Shown: piece by piece, positions 10,901-22,259 of the stretch
Numbering within the stretch: the stretch's first letter is position 1
Layout of the letters: every line of letters starts with the position of its first letter
Source: Collodictyon triciliatum
Lineage: Eukaryota; CRuMs
Direction of reading: 5' to 3'
Length of the DNA: 36,178 bases
Assembly (NCBI GenBank): GCA_043381765.1
Contig: JBHJMP010000844.1
Location: 1-36,178 of the forward strand
Notes under the pieces: generated by a model
The model's database searches: none
Seen by the model: the letters and a program-made list of their open reading frames with translations, nothing else
What the model was told of the DNA's origin: nothing
Made by a program: the position numbers and the translations under genes

Positions 10901-13886
10901 AAATGACATAATATCTCATTTATAGTATACATAAGACCAAGTGAAGTATGATTTTGAACAAATTCGTCTATGAATAAATTTGATAAGAAAAATTGAATCA
11001 AATAGCTGTTCAATTCTATCAAAAAAGAAGGAACCCGCCAAAAAGATAAAAGATGAATTCCATCCATAGCTGCTTCATTACATATCACATAAACATATCC
11101 AGGTGTTTATTCATTTTCCTATTCTTTGTTTGCATTAGGTCATAAGAGATTTTATTATTTCAATTTTGCTCATCTAATATTATTTTGATTCTCCATTTGT
11201 ACAAGTTTCTTAACGATGGTGGTACAGAATCATAAAAATGTATTTCATAAACCCACCGCCATCGAGATATGAGTTTTGAGGGATGGAATAACACAAAATT
11301 TTGTCAAAGTGAGTGAATAAGGAAGGATTTATATACTTTCGCTTTTCTGTATATTTTTATGTCCGTATAGATCTGTTTCTTTCCTTATCATTTCAAGAAT
11401 TCTGCTCTCTGAAGATAAATATGGATTCTACAATTCTGTAGCTGTGTATTGGTTGGATATATTTCCATGGCTGCTTTGGATGAGAATGATTGCAAACGCA
11501 GCAAAGACATCGCTTAACTGAATGTTTTTTCCATCAAAATATTTTTTCTTTTTTGACAGATAATCTGATTCTCTTTTCATAAAAAAGAATAAGTATAAAC
11601 TCGAATAACAATTGAAGCTCTTTAGCCTAATTTTTCATATTTTTTTTGCATTTCATTTTTATTAGCGGAAAAGGCATGGACATGTAATCATAAAAAAATG
11701 TCATTTGAATGGAATTAGATCAATTTAGTCCGAGAGTACAGGGTTGAGATTGCTATGATAAATCAAAAAAAATAAAAAAAAATCGCGAGTGATTATAGCA
11801 ATATTATCCGTGCACAGATATATCCAAGTTTATTCTGGTAAAAAGAAATCAAAAGCAGAATTATTCTTACGTTGACATATTTTGTGTGTATGTGTTTTTT
11901 TTTCCGATTTTGTTAAGTGTGTCGTTCTCAGATAATTACTCTACACATCTCCCTTTTATTTTAGCCTTGGTCTTATACGGATGTGATTTTTATATTTTCA
12001 TCTTTTATCTTTCTCCAAAACATGTCCCAAGCGACCTGCTGAGATTTCCTGACCTTGCAACATGTAGTAATTGTTTATGTTCGCTGCTGATAAAGGTAAA
12101 AGAACGGAATTTATTGTGAGAAATACACACAGATAAAGGTATTGACAACCTGTATAAAAGCTACGATATAATGAATATTTTCTAGTGAATAACTTTATCG
12201 TTATGCGAAAAAAATGGTGATAATTGGGGAAAATCTGACATCGTTGAAAAAAGAACCATTTGATTTCGTAGGGGCAGGAAATTGAATCTACAAACATCAT
12301 TTGGAGCACATGCAGAGTTGGGTGCCTCATATCAGTCCGTTTAAAAAAAACCGCTGGTTTATCGCTTTGCTTTTTCTTTCTTTTTTGTGATGAAATTAAT
12401 AGTGCATTTATTTATTAAACAAGAAAGAGCAAATATTGAAAACTAGAGTCATATGAAATGAAAAGAAATAGCGACCCTTATTCGTAAATCTTGTTTTGAG
12501 GAATGGGATTTGATATGTATTCATGGTTTTTGAAATCGATTTTGTGAAGCAAGTGATTCTAAAAATAACGGTATATAATCCTAAAACCGTCATATTCAGC
12601 ATTCAAATAGTCGTGGTGTTTTACTTTATTTTATTGTACTGCTTATCAACTTCATAATCAACATTTTTTCATACTGTATATTCTCTTTTTGAAATGAAAA
12701 TACTTTGGTCTTACGGTTTTTTCTGGGTGACATACATCACCATTCAGAATTTTGCAATCATTCTAATGAAGTGAGTATCATGGGACGCTCCATTCACTTC
12801 TCTGTGTGCAGTTTAAGCGCTCGTATGAATAAATGTGCTAGGTATAACATAAAAATATTAAACATAACAATTGCATAATCCCTTGATAATACTGTTTGAA
12901 TATTTGACGCATCTAGTTAATAAAAGCTCAAACTAGCCAATTTTTTGCATTAAATAAGAGATATAATGTTCTATTTCTATAAAAGAGAGCGATTGGATAT
13001 ATATTGAAGAGAATATCAAGAAATGAAAAAAAAAGTGGCTCTCAACTTGCGTTTCTTTAGACAATCAGGTTTTCTGTCAAGACAGCTACTTGTATTATTG
13101 ACTCGAATCGACTTCAATTTTGAATTTCAAAGCGCTGGTGCTCATTGAGTGACTCAAGGCAGGCATCACAATCTAACTACAGTGTTTGATTCAAAAGTAT
13201 CCATCAGAATTCACAGATTTAAGAACGCATTTAAAAAATCGACTATTCAATATTTTTAAAAAGCATGGCATAAGATGAAAGTCGTTGTATGGTGTGTGTT
13301 TGTTTGCTTGGTCATCGTGATATAAAAAAGGTTGTCATTTTTCGGTTACAGCTTCTTTTTTTTTTTTAAGCTGCGGCTGTCTGTGTTCTAGAGTTCACTT
13401 TAAAGATAACAATAAAATGAGTTAAGCTGAAGATACAATCAGTTGCATATTTTTCATTAGAGTCTGATTCATGCATATTTTGGAGTCGTTCAGTCTTCAA
13501 AACCTTCAAACTCTCAGAGAATTGCGCTGATTTTCGGCTGGCTCTTTATTGAGTTATGAAGGCATGCAAGATTTAAGCCCTGGCTTCTTGAGAAGATGCT
13601 ATGAATTTTTTTGAAAATTAACAGCTTTACAGAACTCTCATAATTACTACTAAGAGCGTAAACCTTATAAACGCATTCTTTGGTGCATACTCTGCAAGAA
13701 AGGTAAAAATTATAATAGTAAAATAGAGTTTTTTTTGAAACTATACACTGGTTGGATTTGATTGATTGAATTTACCTGTACATATTCTGCTATTCAGAGC
13801 ATTTCTTTGAAACTAATATGTAAACATCATTTGGTTCGGACTCATGATGACTTATAAATCAATAAGCCTTAAAAAAAATGGAATAT
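7943..13886. other. Long AT-rich stretch with no supported gene
   Basis: About 6 kb in which open frames are short (at most about 110 codons), rich in Phe, Ile, Lys and Asn as expected from composition, and lack the phase-consistent donor/acceptor chains seen in the real genes. A local duplication of short words (GAACAACATC and TCAAGTAAT, each twice) occurs at 9167-9240. No tRNA, rRNA or domain motif was recognised. Isolated small exons could be hidden here. Confidence 0.55.
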
Positions 13887-14096
13887 GAAGGAGAAAAAAT
13901 CGTGGCTCGGGAGATAGCCGAGAAGCCAAAGATGTGGATATGAGGCACTCAACTGACCAAGCAGGAACGAGAGGTGTGTCTGGAGACAAACAACTCAGTA
14001 TCAGGGAAGAGAGGAATCGTAGTGAGCAGAGACAAAAATTAAGATATGCTATAGAGCAGGATGGTGTATTATTTGACACAAAAAATGGTTCATAAG
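13887..14096 (+). CDS. Possible exon, hydrophilic charged product
   Basis: A plus-strand frame follows an AAG acceptor-like site and ends at TAA 14091-14096, without an obvious start Met. Its product is rich in Arg, Glu, Asp, Ser and Gln (for example SREAKDVDMRHSTDQAG, then LRYAIEQDGVLFDTK). That is unlike the Phe/Ile/Lys-rich chance frames around it, so it may be a terminal exon. The opposite strand over the same bases is also open (146 codons) but reads as low-complexity hydrophobic sequence. No homology was recognised. Confidence 0.25.
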
Positions 14097-14199
14097 TAAA
14101 TATAAAAGATTCCAAGAAGTGACAAAAACAAAGCATAAATAGAAAAAGGAAAAGAAAAAAACTAATCCTAATGAGCTCAGGCATTGGAACAAAACATAC

Positions 14200-15992
14200 C
14201 TTCAGTTTATTTGATATCTTTTTTTCGGCCGGGTTCAAAGATGAGTCGGAAATGTCTAATGATTTAATTTCAAGGCATGTGACAACCTGCATAGAAAATT
14301 ATAAGAAAAGAGGGGAGCGCAACACATAGTCGCAGGTGTCAACATTTTCCATCTTCACTCTTTTAGCAAACAAAAAGAAAAGTGGCATATAATTAGCAAG
14401 CTCACAAGCTCGCAAGTTTTTAGGGTAATTTGATTTACCATAAAGTATAAACATAAAGCTTAAATGCGAACATACAACACTAAAAGACCGAATGACAACA
14501 TATGATCTTACAGAAAAAGAAAACCCATATCAATCACACATATCATTCTCTTGATGGAAGCACTTTAAAAAGCTTGGCATGAATCTTTCTTTAATTGCCT
14601 CGAGGCATGTATGTTACTGGAAACAATACCGAGTAAGACAGCTGCAACTTAGCTTTGTGTCTGTCGGGGAACTTAATGCACTCTTTCAGGAATCATACCT
14701 GTCCCACGAACCTTGCTGTCTATATTTATTGATGCATACATAGGCAAGGCTCGGATGGAATACACAGGTGGATTATATCAAATGAAAAAGCATGTGAAAT
14801 AAAAACATAGATGAAAACAGTAAAAGAAATGGGGTTTGAAAGAGGAATTTCTTCGTAATATTTCAAAAGGAAAGTATAAGTAAAAACCTTGTTTGAGTGG
14901 GTGTTCACTCAAATTTGTGAGAAATAAGATATTATTTCACTTCTATGCGTGAGTATACATCACAAAGTGGTCGCCATCTAGACTGCTCATTGTCATCGAG
15001 AGCCCATGCGTAATACAAACAGTCTTTGTGCACGACATTAACGAATAATCAAGAGTAATATTCGTAACATTTTAAATTTCAGCATTATTTACATTCAAAC
15101 AATGGCAAAATTTGTAGGAGCGTAGCCTTTTTATTTTTTTTCAAAGTATGCAAATAGCATGTTAAAAAACACTGGACAGTCGACTTTTTCATCCTCCCGG
15201 CTATCGCTGCTGCCTCGACAAACACAGTCTTTTCGGGTAAAGGAATAATGGGTTACCATGGCGATATCAAAATATATTCAAAAGTAAAAATACTTTGCTG
15301 CATCATTAGCCGCCTGTTTAGTCTTACTTATTAATACGAACTGGTGTTGATTCTTACAATTTGAACACTCGCAGGCCAGGCGAAATGCGCTAGTAGAGAA
15401 CTGCTCATGCAAAGACTCCACCGACTCTTGCTCGTACCGCAGGAACAACAGTCTGGTTTCATAGCTCATCTGGGATTGCCATTATGAGAAGAATAAGAAA
15501 CTGATAATACCTGCAGCATAAACCATTGGTATATTTATCAGTGAGGTTTCACAATTAAATAATACATGATACTTATATCAAACACATGACACTCACACGG
15601 CTGAGGGCTGCGTTGTTGTTCCAGACTATCTTTCCAGCGGGGGCGGATTATCGTCTCATATCAAACAAATGGCGGCTGAATGATTCAAAAAGCTACTGTT
15701 GCTGTTGCTCAGTCGTAATTATATGCTTACTATGCGGTAAAGGAAAGAGTTTTTGCTGTGAAGTTGGCGTGGAGAAAATAAGAAAAAAAAAGCTTTTATG
15801 ATGTGCAAATGTAAAGAAAAAAGCGCACGTTGTGCTTAAAGATAGAGGGAAACGTTGTTTTAGGTTGGGAACGAAAAAAAAAGTGAAACTGTAAAACTTC
15901 GTTTGCATATGTATTGCGTGTGCCTAACCTGCGCCGACATGTCCGACACTGAGCGGGATGAGTACAACTGTGCAGCAGAGTTGGTCGCTCAT
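14200..15992 (-). CDS. Probable spliced gene for a Cys-rich protein of unknown function
   Basis: Not recognised. Candidate exons (-): 15929-15992 (ATG at 15990-15992, MSDQLCCTVV), 15597-15625, 15358-15469, 15173-15228, 14959-15023, 14618-14682, 14200-14286. The first four join with agreeing phases through donors GTTAGG, GTGAGT and GTAAGA. The product reads NNNAALSRMSYETRLLFLRY, then a Cys cluster CxCxxxCxC whose Tyr codon is completed across a splice, then DCP. Later exons read HKDC...YYAWALDDNEQ and FPDRHKAKLQL. The Cys/His spacing suggests zinc binding, but I cannot assign PHD, RING, MYND or another class. The join between 15173-15228 and 14959-15023 is not in phase, so an exon is missing or a border is wrong. 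The 3' end is not found. Confidence 0.5.
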
Positions 15993-18900
15993 GATTTGCT
16001 GCGAATCTGACGTATTTTCATGCTGTGTTATGCTGAGAGCTGGATAAGACTGCTCTTTGTGCTTCGCTCTGTCTATGTTCGGCTTGATCGTCTCTGCATT
16101 CTTTCTTTTGGAAAATGTATTCGCAACTTCTGATGTACACAATAACTCAATGCATGTATTTCATTTATAAATGATGCATAGCATCTATTCACACAGCAGC
16201 CATTCTTCTGCAAAATATGAAAGATAGAAAGAGCCAACGAGAAGATAGAATAGAAAAAAGGCTGGTTTTGCAAGAAATCCTGCTGTGAGTGGCCTGTCGC
16301 CCAACTTTTGCCTGTTTATGACACCATCAGATAAAAGTATTGAAGTGTCTCATTGAACCAGTCAGCTATTGAGTCGACAAGAACATATATATGAAACTGG
16401 CGATAAAAGAAAATGTATCAAGCGGAAAAGGTTCGCCATAAAACTGCAAGTATTATGAATTCAGTTAACCAATAAGAGATAAAAAATGAGATTGTTACTT
16501 TCCAAAATATAAACCCGAGCAATATGGCCTTTTTTTTCACAACATCCTTAATCATCCAGATAGAATGCGCCAAACTTCACATAAAGCTGGGAAGAAATGT
16601 CAGGAATCCTGTAAATAAGACTATTGGAAAGATGTGGGTATGAGTTTTCGAGGTGGAAATCAGTCATTAAACAGCGTGAATAGATGGTGGTGTCCTCATT
16701 TGTATTTAAGTAGATACGGAAATGTTTTGACGCAAATAGATATGAAACCACACTTGTGCACATCAGTGAATCAAAAATGTAGCTAAAAAGATATTGAGAG
16801 ACAATGCATAATTTTGCGTACAAACAAAGAATCTAAAAACGTGTGACTCTAAGTATGTGTGAATAGCATCAGTAAAACACAAACTACCCAAAAAAATCAA
16901 TTTATGGACAAAGAATGTCTTCATCTCTGTTTTATTTTTTACCGGCAAAATTGTGAGGGACACCAAGAAACTGACATATCCATAAAACTGGCAAAACAGT
17001 TAAAGATACTTGCAAAGATACCAACCTTTGAAGACATGCACTTTATATTTTTGAAAGTATTCTGAAAGTAGACCCATATTATAAGACTTCGCCGAACCCG
17101 CTGCAATTTTCAGCACCAACACAATTACTATCAATCAAATATATTCAAGCTACATATAAACGGAACTTGAGACAAATATTTGTAACGACGAAGCGATGCA
17201 AAAGAGGTTTGCAAGAATTAGTTTTCACATGAATGTATTTCAGCTTTTGTTTTTTACATACTTTCATTAAACAATCATGTTCTTTCATGTAAACCAACCT
17301 GAGGCCTGACGACTTGGACGAATTGTGACTGAAAAATCTGGAGACATGTGCCGGTGATTCTGGTTCGAAGCAAAAAAAAAGCCTTCTTTTTATATATTTG
17401 CATATTTCGCGCCTTCATTATAAAAATTAATCACTAATTGGATATTGTAGGTATCTAGTTAATAAAATTAAGTGTTTATGATAATGACACTTCTCAAGGC
17501 TTGTGGCGAACCAGGATTTTCAGAAGGAAATTTAAAAAAAGTTAATATGTTGTGTTTCCAAGTAACAGTGAAACAGCTGGCGGACACATCTGAATGCAGT
17601 TACCTTCATGGATTTCGTTTCAAAAAAAATGTGCGCTTCAATCCAATTGCGTTATTGCATTCGCATCGTTACACAGAGACCCCTCTGAAAAACGGTTATT
17701 TGTTGCAGATGCAAAATGATTAAAATATCTATGATATCTGAATTCTGCTAGAAAAAGCCAAAATCAAAAAATCAAAAAAAGAAAAACTTACCGCTTTACC
17801 ACAACATCACTTCACTCAAGAAATTTTGAAGTAATTTTTTACTATGTTATACGCAAATTCCTGATAGTTAAAGAAGATTTTATTTGTTTTTTGAATATTC
17901 AAAGCAATAAAATAATGATAAAAACGGAAAAAAGCAAGGCCTCCAAGTTTTTCGAATGATTGGATAAAACCCTAAGCCATGTCTCCAGACCCCTCTGGTT
18001 GTAATTTTTTTAAAAGGAAATCTCCAGCGCAGGCAGAGGAAGGAGACTCCATAGAAATTATTAGGATGGAATATGGAATGTCTCAAAGTAATGGTATCCC
18101 AAACCTCTTCATCTGTTTACTGCCATATTTCTGGGCTAGGCTCAAGTGAAAGAATGAATAATAGAGCGGTTCGTTCTGACTCAATTAAATCGCCTTATGT
18201 GCAAAGAAATATGATATATCGTTGAAACAGAAAACTTATTTTGGATTGGCTTTTAAAATTATTATTATTATATCACCTTGCAACATAGGTATGTGACTTC
18301 ATCTCAACCAACGAACATGCTCTTGGATATGAATCTGAACCTGTTGAACTAACTATTTTTTTGGTATTAAATATAGACATTAGCAAACTTTGAGCTGCCG
18401 ATAGGCGACCAACCCAGTGGCGCATTTCTCTGTGCGTGCAATATTGTCTTCAGCGCCTTCACAAGAATAAGATCGATCATACACTATGTGGTATATTTTG
18501 ATGTTTGGGTTTTTTTAACTCGTTTTTTTGTCCTGGACACGGCACCTCTTTCTGCTCGCCTTTACTTGCAACGCCGAAAGCCTTTCACAAAAGTCATCAC
18601 GTCCTTTCAAAAGACACACTTCATCTTTTCAGTTTCACTTCAAAATAAAATGCAAATACACAGCCCCTACCTACAGATAATCATCATCACATGGAATCAC
18701 AGCAAGCGCTTGATTAACTGATGAACAAAAAAAAAATGGAAATAAATTCAAAAAAAAAGGAAAAAGGTGAAAAAAACCGAAAGAAAGACGAAAGCTGATT
18801 ATCTTTTACATATCTGGAATATATAATACAAAGCCACTTATTTCGTCACGTGACCACAAAACACGATAAAGTAGACAGAAAATGCAACCAATCTACTACA

Positions 18901-19345
18901 ATATGAGATCATGTTGGTATAACCTCCCGCATTTTTTCTACGTTTCGAATAATGTTTTTCTTATTCAGATCACACTTTGTGTCGCATACAGCTATTCGAT
19001 TTGTATAGATGGGGTTTCTCTTCAAAGAGTAAATCGTTCGTTTGCTTGTGACTTGAGAACGCCTCCAGCCTTCAAAGCTGCCTTGACGGTCAGGTCAGTC
19101 GGCTACATCGGCCTCGGGGTTGTTTTTTTTTATGCTTTCCTTAGCCAAAGTTAGTTGAAGTGTTTTCGGTGTTTTTCTTTCTTTTGATAATTTATTTTTG
19201 TTTTACTTTTCTAGTCTGTTTTAGTTTTCGGGTGCGTGTCATAGTCTGGGTCAGGACGGCAACTGAAAGCCTTGTTTGAATTACTTTCAGAGCAATGCTT
19301 GAGTTATTATAAAGGTTGCGAAAAAAACTCTTAAACTTTAGGCTT
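15993..19345. other. AT-rich region, no well-supported gene
   Basis: About 3.3 kb. Some minus-strand stretches look mildly exonic. One is 16555-16700, ending in a TAA-terminated frame (SSQLYVKFGAFYLDD). Others are 16940-17115 and 17290-17365, the latter starting ITGTC after a CAG acceptor-like site. None could be joined in phase with confidence. A GC-richer patch at 18390-18470 is also open on the minus strand. Poly-A runs occur at 18725-18780. Confidence 0.4.
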
Positions 19346-19349
19346 CGCA

Positions 19350-20170
19350 AGTTGCGGCTAATTCATCTGGTTCCAACGCTGGCGCAGGAAAATCCCGAGT
19401 TTCACGTAAGTCTAAGAAGACCCGTGTATGGAAGCCGCCTGCAAGTCTGTCTGAGCGGACGGTATTTTTGAACGGGTCGAGCGAGTCGTTTACAACAAGA
19501 ATAAGGCTCGCAGACTCACAAATGCGCTCGCCTCCCTCTTGAAAGCGAACAAACTTTGGAAGAGTCCATCCAATTGCGCTTACTGGACAGCGAAGGCCTT
19601 TGCCTGATTGCCTTTCGCACTGCAGAGAACGCCCGAAAGCTTCTGGAACTGAAGCAGGTAAGTTTGATAGATATTACGATCGGCTTCAGCAGAAAAGCTA
19701 ACAAAGACCTCGGTGATGCTCTACCAACTACTGCTGGACGTGTGGCTGCAACTCCTTCGTGAAAAGCTGAAGCCGTTCAGACCGACCCACGTGGAGATCA
19801 AAAATGAGAAAGGTTTATTTACAGACGCGGCCTTGGTAAAGCTTCTTTGTCACAAGAACCAGCTCCCTGCAAAGTTTACGGTCATGAGTAAAAAGTGTCC
19901 GAAGCGCATCCCCAAAGAGCGTCCGCCAGCCGCGAACAACGAAGATAAGTAAAAACCCCGCAAAATAGAATACACCTGCCAAGCAGATAAGCAGCGATGG
20001 GGTCAAGGAAGCCAAGGCCAGGCAACAACAGAGTCTACAAGACTCACAGCAGATACGCGTATTCAGCGACAGCGACGATGACATGGAAGGAAATCTCGGT
20101 TCCTCTTCAGCATCTTAGCACTCGACCACTTCACCGCCAACATCGGGCAAGCCCACACATCGCAAGACAC
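19350..20170 (+). repeat. Dispersed repeat copy A, decayed ORF1/gag-like coding sequence
   Basis: GC-richer than its flanks and clearly homologous to 34455-35275 on the opposite strand. The ancestral coding sequence is broken across frames. It starts with a basic stretch (KSKKTRVWKP), followed by SLSERTVF, a segment with LDSEGLCLIAFRTAE (about 19575-19640), then KLLCHKNQLPAKFTV (about 19840-19885) and RPPAANNE, then a Gln/Ser/Asp-rich tail. The basic N-terminus and the lack of any enzymatic motif would fit a nucleic-acid-binding ORF1 or gag-like protein of a retroelement, but that is inference. No terminal repeats or target-site duplication were found. It lies about 0.6 kb beyond the 3' end of the receptor gene. 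Confidence 0.75.
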
Positions 20171-20804
20171 AAGAGCTGCGCATCTCCTCAACTATCAGTC
20201 TTGAATACAGATAGCAGGCGCTACAGTGTTCGACGCTCATTTATAGTTTTTTTTTGTTGGGGAACATGTATCTCTCCTTGCCATCCAAACATGCACTTTC
20301 TTTTAATATCATTTATCCTCAATATTTCCACTTGCGAAGCACAAATAATCCAGGCATCTAAAAAATTCCCACTGTTCCATCTAATGCTCACATATTTTCT
20401 TGTGGGTTGCGATGCTGTATCACTTTTTTTTTTAACAATAGAATGCCGCAAAGCTAAGCAATTAAACAGAAAGTAATAGAAAACAACCAAATACTATTCT
20501 GCATTTTTTTCCTGTGCTCATGTTGTGCCCAAGAGGAAAAAAATGAAAACAAACGGCCCATATTATAATGTTTGGGTAGTGGATTACTTCTGAAGAAGTA
20601 GAAATAGGTTCTTCCTTTCATCAAGTGCTTTACTATCATTTGTAATCAAAACAAAACAAAACAAAAACAAAAACACAGAAACTGTGAGTTCTTGGCTTCT
20701 AACCCCAAGACAGCAGTGAAAAGATTCTGTTTTATTCCAATCTCGGTGTCCATTGAGCACGTATTCATTCACCGCAACGCAAAGACCTTTGGCTGTGGCG
20801 CATC
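20171..20804. other. 3' flank of the receptor gene
   Basis: About 630 bases with only short frames. It contains A/T-rich simple sequence (repeats of CAAAA at 20648-20672) and the probable polyadenylation signal of the receptor gene. No other gene is seen. Confidence 0.45.
20731..20736 (-). terminator. Candidate polyadenylation signal of the receptor gene
   Basis: AATAAA on the minus strand (context GGAATAAAACAG), about 70 nt downstream of the TAG stop at 20805-20807. The spacing is plausible for a short protist 3' UTR. The motif is common in AT-rich DNA, so it is only suggestive. Confidence 0.4.
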
Positions 20805-22259
20805 CTACGCAGACAGCTCATCCTCCACCATCGAAAATGACGGCCTCTTTTCTGGGTCAGCATCCCAACAACGCTTCATCAGCGCAGAGGGTGATGCGTT
20901 CATGTGCTTCGGTATTGCTGGGCGCAATCCGTTTGTCACCTCGAAAGCCAGCTTGAGCGGGTCCACATCGGTGTAAGGCTTTTGTCGAGAGGCAACTTCC
21001 CAGGTGAGGATAGCGAAGCTGTAGACATCCTCTTTTTCGTTGTATTTGATGCCTTTCAATATCTGATAAGAATCGGAATGATTAAGGAGATGGTTATGTT
21101 CGGCGGGTATGCTTGTTTAATTGCCAGTTTTCAATCACACATACCGATACAATCGCTATGGAATAAATGAAAAGATGAAAAGGAATTGTCACTTCGTATA
21201 AATTTGTTATATGGTAACAACAAAAAGAAAAAAAGAAAAAAAGGAAGAGTTTCATATATTCTTTGGTCTCAGTCATCATCGATAAACTTTCAAATAAAAA
21301 CGAAGCAGGTTATTTTACTGATATTACCTCCGGAGCAATCCAGGCCTTTGTTCCACACTTTGTCATTGTTTGGTTATTGGCCTTCACACGAGCAAGTCCA
21401 AAGTCCCCGATTTTCGCAATGATGGGGTCGGTTTGGATAATCTGTTCGGATTGGCGTAGTGTGTACACAAAAGAATCAAAAGAATATACTTTCACTCTTC
21501 TTTATCATAGGCCTGAATTATAACGCTCCGAGAGCCCATCATAATATGATTTGTGGAAAAATATAAAGAGAAAAAACAATGTTATGTGTGATAACTTACC
21601 AAGACATTTTCACTTTTGAGGTCTCTGTGGTAAATAGGCGGTTGATGGTTATGCAAGTATCTCATCGCTCCAGCGATTTGGTGCAGGATTGATTTTTGGG
21701 TGTCATATGTAATTATATTCTATTTGTTTTCATGATATGATTATTTTAAATAAATGATGCATCGTGCACATTTTTGATTTTATAAACTGTTTGTTAGCTA
21801 TTATGGTTTCAAGTAATAAAAGATGAATATAAAAATATACGCTTGGTTCCATCAAGTGCTTCTTCAGGCTTCCAAAAGGTGCATATTCAATGACAAGGCA
21901 CAGATTCGGTTGCTCAAGACAGGCACCGTGGAATCGAAGGATATTGGGATGTTGAATTTCCCTGTAAAAAACGAATAAATTAAAAACTAGGGCACGATGA
22001 AAGAAAAAGAGCTGGAAATAGCCACATGTTTGATTAAATATCATAGTGTTCTTTCATATTATAAAAAATAATACCTCATCAGAATCACTTCAGACATAAG
22101 AGAATAGAGTTGTTTCTCAGCCATCTTTTGTCTAATAAACTTCTTGACTGCGACTTGGGTACCCGAGACTTCTCCCAAAAAGACGACTCCATAAGAGCCA
22201 GAACCAAGCTCGGTGGTGCTGATTTTGATATCCTCATGTCGCAACTGCCACGATACGGC
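20805..22259 (-). other. TKL kinase domain 2 at the receptor C-terminus
   Basis: Exons 22075-22259, 21841-21961, 21600-21719, 21328-21441 and 20805-21062. The motifs in order are [61 protein letters not shown] joined to [19 protein letters not shown], then [14 protein letters not shown]. Every catalytic motif is intact (VAVK Lys, HRD, DFG, APE). The protein ends about 10 residues after the domain with TAG, so there is no C-terminal tail. Similarity to kinase 1 suggests an old internal duplication. Confidence 0.93.

Noticed and set aside
11998-12330. A 110-codon minus-strand open frame.
   Set aside because: Its composition matches the AT-rich background, there is no motif, and no in-phase splice partners were found nearby.
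13852-14292. A 146-codon minus-strand open frame, the longest in the middle of the window.
   Set aside because: Most of it is low-complexity Phe/Leu sequence. Only 14200-14286 has both a good acceptor and donor, and it is reported as an exon of the candidate gene there.
18882-19154. A 90-codon plus-strand open frame with a GC-richer end (about 19060-19115).
   Set aside because: It has no motif and no convincing splice context. It may be a fragment of an old repeat, but that cannot be supported.
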